Source of the DNA: Candidatus Moraniibacteriota bacterium
GTDB taxonomy: Bacteria; Patescibacteriota; Minisyncoccia; Moranbacterales; GCA-2747515
Assembly (NCBI GenBank): GCA_002747515.1
Contig: PDPP01000021.1
Coordinates: 1-57,317, forward strand
DNA length: 57,317 bases
Reading direction: 5' to 3'
Shown here: positions 55,035 through 57,317 of the stretch, one piece after another
Position numbering within the stretch: position 1 is the stretch's first letter
How the letters are laid out: each line of letters opens with the position of its first letter
Notes under the pieces: generated by a model
Told to the model about the DNA's origin: nothing
The model's database searches: none
The model's input: only the letters and a program-made list of their open reading frames with translations
Made by a program: the position numbers and the translations under genes

Positions 55035-56153
55035 ATGGTAGAAGAAAAGAAGAAGGATGTTTCTGAGAAAAAAAAGGAGAAGATAAAAGATTCTGAAAAA
55101 AAAGAGGGTAAAAAATGTTTTGATGGATCTTGTGCGTCAGGTGGAAAAAACATTTTTGTATGGATTATTATTGGTTTGATTGTTATCGGACTAATCATGG
55201 TTGTAGTCGGAAAAAACAAAGAAAAAAACGCAAGGACCGGTGAACCTGTGCCTGTGAGTGATAACGTAGCAGAGGAAGTAAAAAACACTGTAAATGAATG
55301 GCTCGCGCTTAATGTGCCAGCTGATGTCTCAATTAGTGCAGGTAAGGTGATGGAGGAAAAAGGTTTTTATAGCGTTGAAATTGTTGTAGAGGGCCAGTCA
55401 GAAGAGGTGCCACCTCTATATATTACAAAAGATATGATGTATATTATTCCGCAAGTGATTGAGGTTAATCCTTCGGAAGAAACGAAAGAAGGGATGGCGA
55501 CAGAGGGGATGCCAGCTACAGAAGCACATACAAAATTATCAAAACCAGAAGTTGAGGTTTTCGTGATGAGTCACTGTCCATATGGCACGCAAATTGAAAA
55601 GGGTATGATTCCAGTTTTTGAAGCTCTTGGAAATAAGATTGACGGAAAGTTTAAATTTGTCGATTATGCGATGCATGGAGTGAAGGAAGTGACAGAGCAA
55701 TTGCGTCAATATTGCATCCAAGAAAAAGAACCACAAAAGTTTTTGACATACCTTACATGTTTCCTCGAAGATGGAGATGCTACACGATGCAATACTGTTG
55801 CTAATATCAATCAGGCAATTCTTAATCAGTGTGTTGCTGTAACTGATGAAGCGTACAAGGTTACAGAATTACTCGAAGACAAAAGTGCATGGGTTAGTGG
55901 GCAATTTCCACAATTCAATATTTATAAGGAGGAAAATGAAAAATATGGTGTGCAGGGATCGCCAACTCTTGTAATCAATGGTGAAAAAATTCAGTCTGGA
56001 CGTGATAGTGCAAGTTTACTTGCTGCGGTATGTTCAGGATTTGAAGAACAGCCAGAGGAATGTCAAGCAGAACTTTCAAGCACAGGTCCTGCTGCGGGGT
56101 TTGGCGGAGGAACTACTTCAGAAGCAAATACTGATGCTGGATGTGGTGCGTAG
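55035..56153 (+). CDS. Membrane-anchored thioredoxin-fold (DsbA/GILT-like) protein
   Basis: 372 aa. A highly charged cytoplasmic head of about 38 aa, a membrane helix at about 40-59, a linker domain (75-145), then a thioredoxin-like domain: VEVFVMSHCPYGTQIEKGM with Cys181, GKFKFVDYAMHG, LRQYCIQEKEPQKFLTYLTCFLEDG and the cis-Pro region GVQGSPTLVING. The CxxC motif reads CPYG, leaving one Cys, but other Cys in the insert could pair with it as in GILT-type reductases. It is likely an extracytoplasmic disulfide enzyme, fitting the many Cys-rich exported proteins nearby. The C-terminal tail ends in CGA. Confidence 0.75.
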   Translation: MVEEKKKDVSEKKKEKIKDSEKKEGKKCFDGSCASGGKNIFVWIIIGLIVIGLIMVVVGKNKEKNARTGEPVPVSDNVAEEVKNTVNEWLALNVPADVSISAGKVMEEKGFYSVEIVVEGQSEEVPPLYITKDMMYIIPQVIEVNPSEETKEGMATEGMPATEAHTKLSKPEVEVFVMSHCPYGTQIEKGMIPVFEALGNKIDGKFKFVDYAMHGVKEVTEQLRQYCIQEKEPQKFLTYLTCFLEDGDATRCNTVANINQAILNQCVAVTDEAYKVTELLEDKSAWVSGQFPQFNIYKEENEKYGVQGSPTLVINGEKIQSGRDSASLLAAVCSGFEEQPEECQAELSSTGPAAGFGGGTTSEANTDAGCGA

Positions 56154-56173
56154 ATTAAATCTTTGGAATTATA

Positions 56174-56214
56174 GAAAAATCTCTTGATGTGTATACATTG
56201 AGAGATTTTCTTGT
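56174..56214 (+). terminator. Rho-independent terminator
   Basis: GAAAAATCTCT/AGAGATTTTC stem with a long loop and a TTG tail after the thioredoxin-like gene. Confidence 0.6.
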
Positions 56215-56279
56215 GTTGTAGTATCATATAATTCAATAATTTGAATTGTGAGTAATTCATTTTTAAGTAAGACTATCTA

Positions 56280-56332
56280 TTGACAACATATTTGATATAA
56301 TATACACCACAGTATTCGCAAATAATGAAATG
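56280..56332 (+). promoter_or_regulatory. Duplicated upstream region, copy 1
   Basis: TTGACAACATATTTGATATAATATACACC...ATTCGCAAATAATGAAATG, 53 nt, matches 57147-57199 at 46 positions. It contains an extended -10, TGATATAAT, and runs into the start codon of 56325. Confidence 0.65.
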
Positions 56333-56963
56333 TAAAAATATGTTACACAAAAAACGCACTATCATCATAATATCAATCGGTGTACTCCTTACCGCAAGTA
56401 TCATACTTTTCTACACACAAAAAAACAATCACAACACACTTCGCACATTTGATCTCAACGGCACCAAAATCTCTTTTATTCCACCGCATGGTTGGGAATG
56501 TGGGGTTTTTCCATGGCAAGATGTTGCAATGAGAGGAGATAACGGTGTGATATGCGCAAAAAACATCAGCTCTGACATCATGAATCAAATAGGGGGAGAT
56601 TATGTACGTTCAAAAGGCAGTGGGCCATATTATGATGAAATTGTAAAAAACAGCTTTGGTGAGGTTTTTCTGTTGTATCCTGAAAATTCATCAGAAGAAG
56701 AAATGACATTTCTTATGGACAAAGAACATGTTAATACGGAGTATTCTCAATCAGAATTCATCACCATTGCAGGTAAGGAATTTAAGTCAACGATCATTAC
56801 ACGGGGGCGCAAAAATGCATCAACAATTCTTTTACCATACGAAAGAAAAATTGTCATTATGACGAGCATCCTCCCAGAATATCGCACCGCACATATCACA
56901 CCTACAAGAAAAGTACGACAAATTCTTGAAACGATTTCTGTTGAAGAAAATAATGTCCAGTAA
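56325..56963 (+). CDS. Membrane-anchored hypothetical protein
   Basis: 212 aa, not recognised. A basic N-terminus, one helix at about 12-31 (TIIIISIGVLLTASIILFY), and an outer domain starting DLNGTKISFIPPHGWECGVFPW, again a PHGW-type block like the protein at 53902. Two Cys. A Met five codons in (MLHKKRT) is another possible start. Its upstream region is a near copy of that before the lipoprotein gene at the window end. Confidence 0.6.
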   Translation: MKCKNMLHKKRTIIIISIGVLLTASIILFYTQKNNHNTLRTFDLNGTKISFIPPHGWECGVFPWQDVAMRGDNGVICAKNISSDIMNQIGGDYVRSKGSGPYYDEIVKNSFGEVFLLYPENSSEEEMTFLMDKEHVNTEYSQSEFITIAGKEFKSTIITRGRKNASTILLPYERKIVIMTSILPEYRTAHITPTRKVRQILETISVEENNVQ

Positions 56964-57044
56964 TTTTCATGTATGATCAATGCGTTGAAAGGTGATTTCT
57001 ATCAGATTAGACATTTCCAAATAATATTTACAAAATTAGTTATA

Positions 57045-57084
57045 AAGTCACAAATTTTCTTAATGGAAATTTGTGGCTTTTTGT
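57045..57084 (+). terminator. Rho-independent terminator
   Basis: AAGTCACAAATTT/AAATTTGTGGCTT stem with one wobble and a T-run. Confidence 0.8.
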
Positions 57085-57146
57085 TTAAATAAAAATACAT
57101 ATTCATAAACAATACTTAATATACTTCATCAAAGAAAAATGAATCG

Positions 57147-57199
57147 TTGACACAATATTTGATATACTATACACTGCAACATTCGCAAATAATGAAATG
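57147..57199 (+). promoter_or_regulatory. Duplicated upstream region, copy 2
   Basis: TTGACACAATATTTGATATACT...ATTCGCAAATAATGAAATG. In this copy the ATG matching 56325 is followed at once by TGA (ATGAAATGA), so that start is not usable and translation must begin further on. Confidence 0.65.
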
Positions 57200-57210
57200 A
57201 AAAAAACATT

Positions 57211-57317
57211 ATGATATACAACTCTCTCACAAAGAAATTCCTCATCATCCCAGTTCTACTGGTTGTTTTTGTTGTGATGGGATGTCAAAACAATTCTCAA
57301 AAAAACACAGAAAATCA
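57211..57317 (+). CDS. Lipoprotein, N-terminal part (3' partial)
   Basis: This gene runs off the window and is absent from the ORF track. From ATG 57211 it reads MIYNSLTKKFLIIPVLLVVFVVMGCQNNSQKNTEN: a basic start, hydrophobic core and lipobox VMGC, then a polar Asn/Gln/Lys linker. It should be a lipid-anchored exported protein; the function cannot be told. Confidence 0.65.
   Translation, partial: MIYNSLTKKFLIIPVLLVVFVVMGCQNNSQKNTEN

Overview
The window is an AT-rich bacterial chromosome segment (about one third G+C by eye) that uses the standard code: several solid genes, such as uvrB, end in TGA. Single-pilin-domain TrbC/VirB2-like membrane proteins, a MurE-like ligase without the usual N-terminal domain, a tiny TsaB-like fragment, many short one-helix exported proteins and very short mRNA leaders together suggest a Candidate Phyla Radiation (Patescibacteria, Parcubacteria-like) genome. 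That placement is an inference from gene content. No rRNA or other phylogenetic marker was compared.

Layout. 1-6.1 kb (+): the end of a zinc-ribbon protein cut by the window edge, small unknown proteins, a membrane-anchored phosphoesterase, a CDP-alcohol phosphatidyltransferase, exonuclease III, two methyltransferases (one is TrmB) and a membrane-anchored phospholipase A2-like protein. 6.1-11.3 kb (-): an aminotransferase, then a signalling operon of two paralogous sCache-PAS histidine kinases and a lone receiver; one kinase has Tyr where the phospho-accepting His should be. 11.5-20.4 kb: engB (+), a clpC-comF-L,D-transpeptidase-O-antigen-ligase-like operon (-), and a large TPR/Cys-rich membrane protein (+). 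20.6-22.7 kb (-): rpsF-ssb-rpsR-efp behind a structured leader. 22.7-23.2 kb: a cluster of dispersed palindromic repeats. 23.3-37.5 kb: uvrB, a lysozyme-like protein, an M16 peptidase, an AI-2E-type permease, a second phosphoesterase, FemX, MurE-like, a zinc-ribbon/PilZ-like protein, a divergent PAP2 protein, lemA-htpX, small membrane proteins and pyruvate kinase.

The main accessory region is 37.5-43.7 kb. Next to tRNA-Ser(GGA) and a decayed second tRNA-Ser lies an element of about 5.7 kb bounded by long imperfect inverted repeats with a 39-nt core (38/39 identical). It carries a compact type IIS restriction-modification operon: an XRE controller, a RadC::adenine-methyltransferase fusion, a Dam-like methyltransferase and an AlwI/BstNBI-family endonuclease. 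A truncated third methyltransferase follows. The RadC (JAB)-methyltransferase fusion inside the operon is the most unusual arrangement in the window.

43.8-57.3 kb: a methyltransferase, an orphan sugar-type binding lipoprotein, six consecutive genes carrying seven TrbC/VirB2-like pilin domains, two transcription units driven by a nearly identical promoter/operator of about 104 nt, then smpB-ssrA(tmRNA)-infC-rpmI-rplT on the minus strand. The window ends with exported or membrane proteins of unknown role, a TsaB-like fragment, a DsbA/GILT-like membrane protein, and a lipoprotein cut by the edge.
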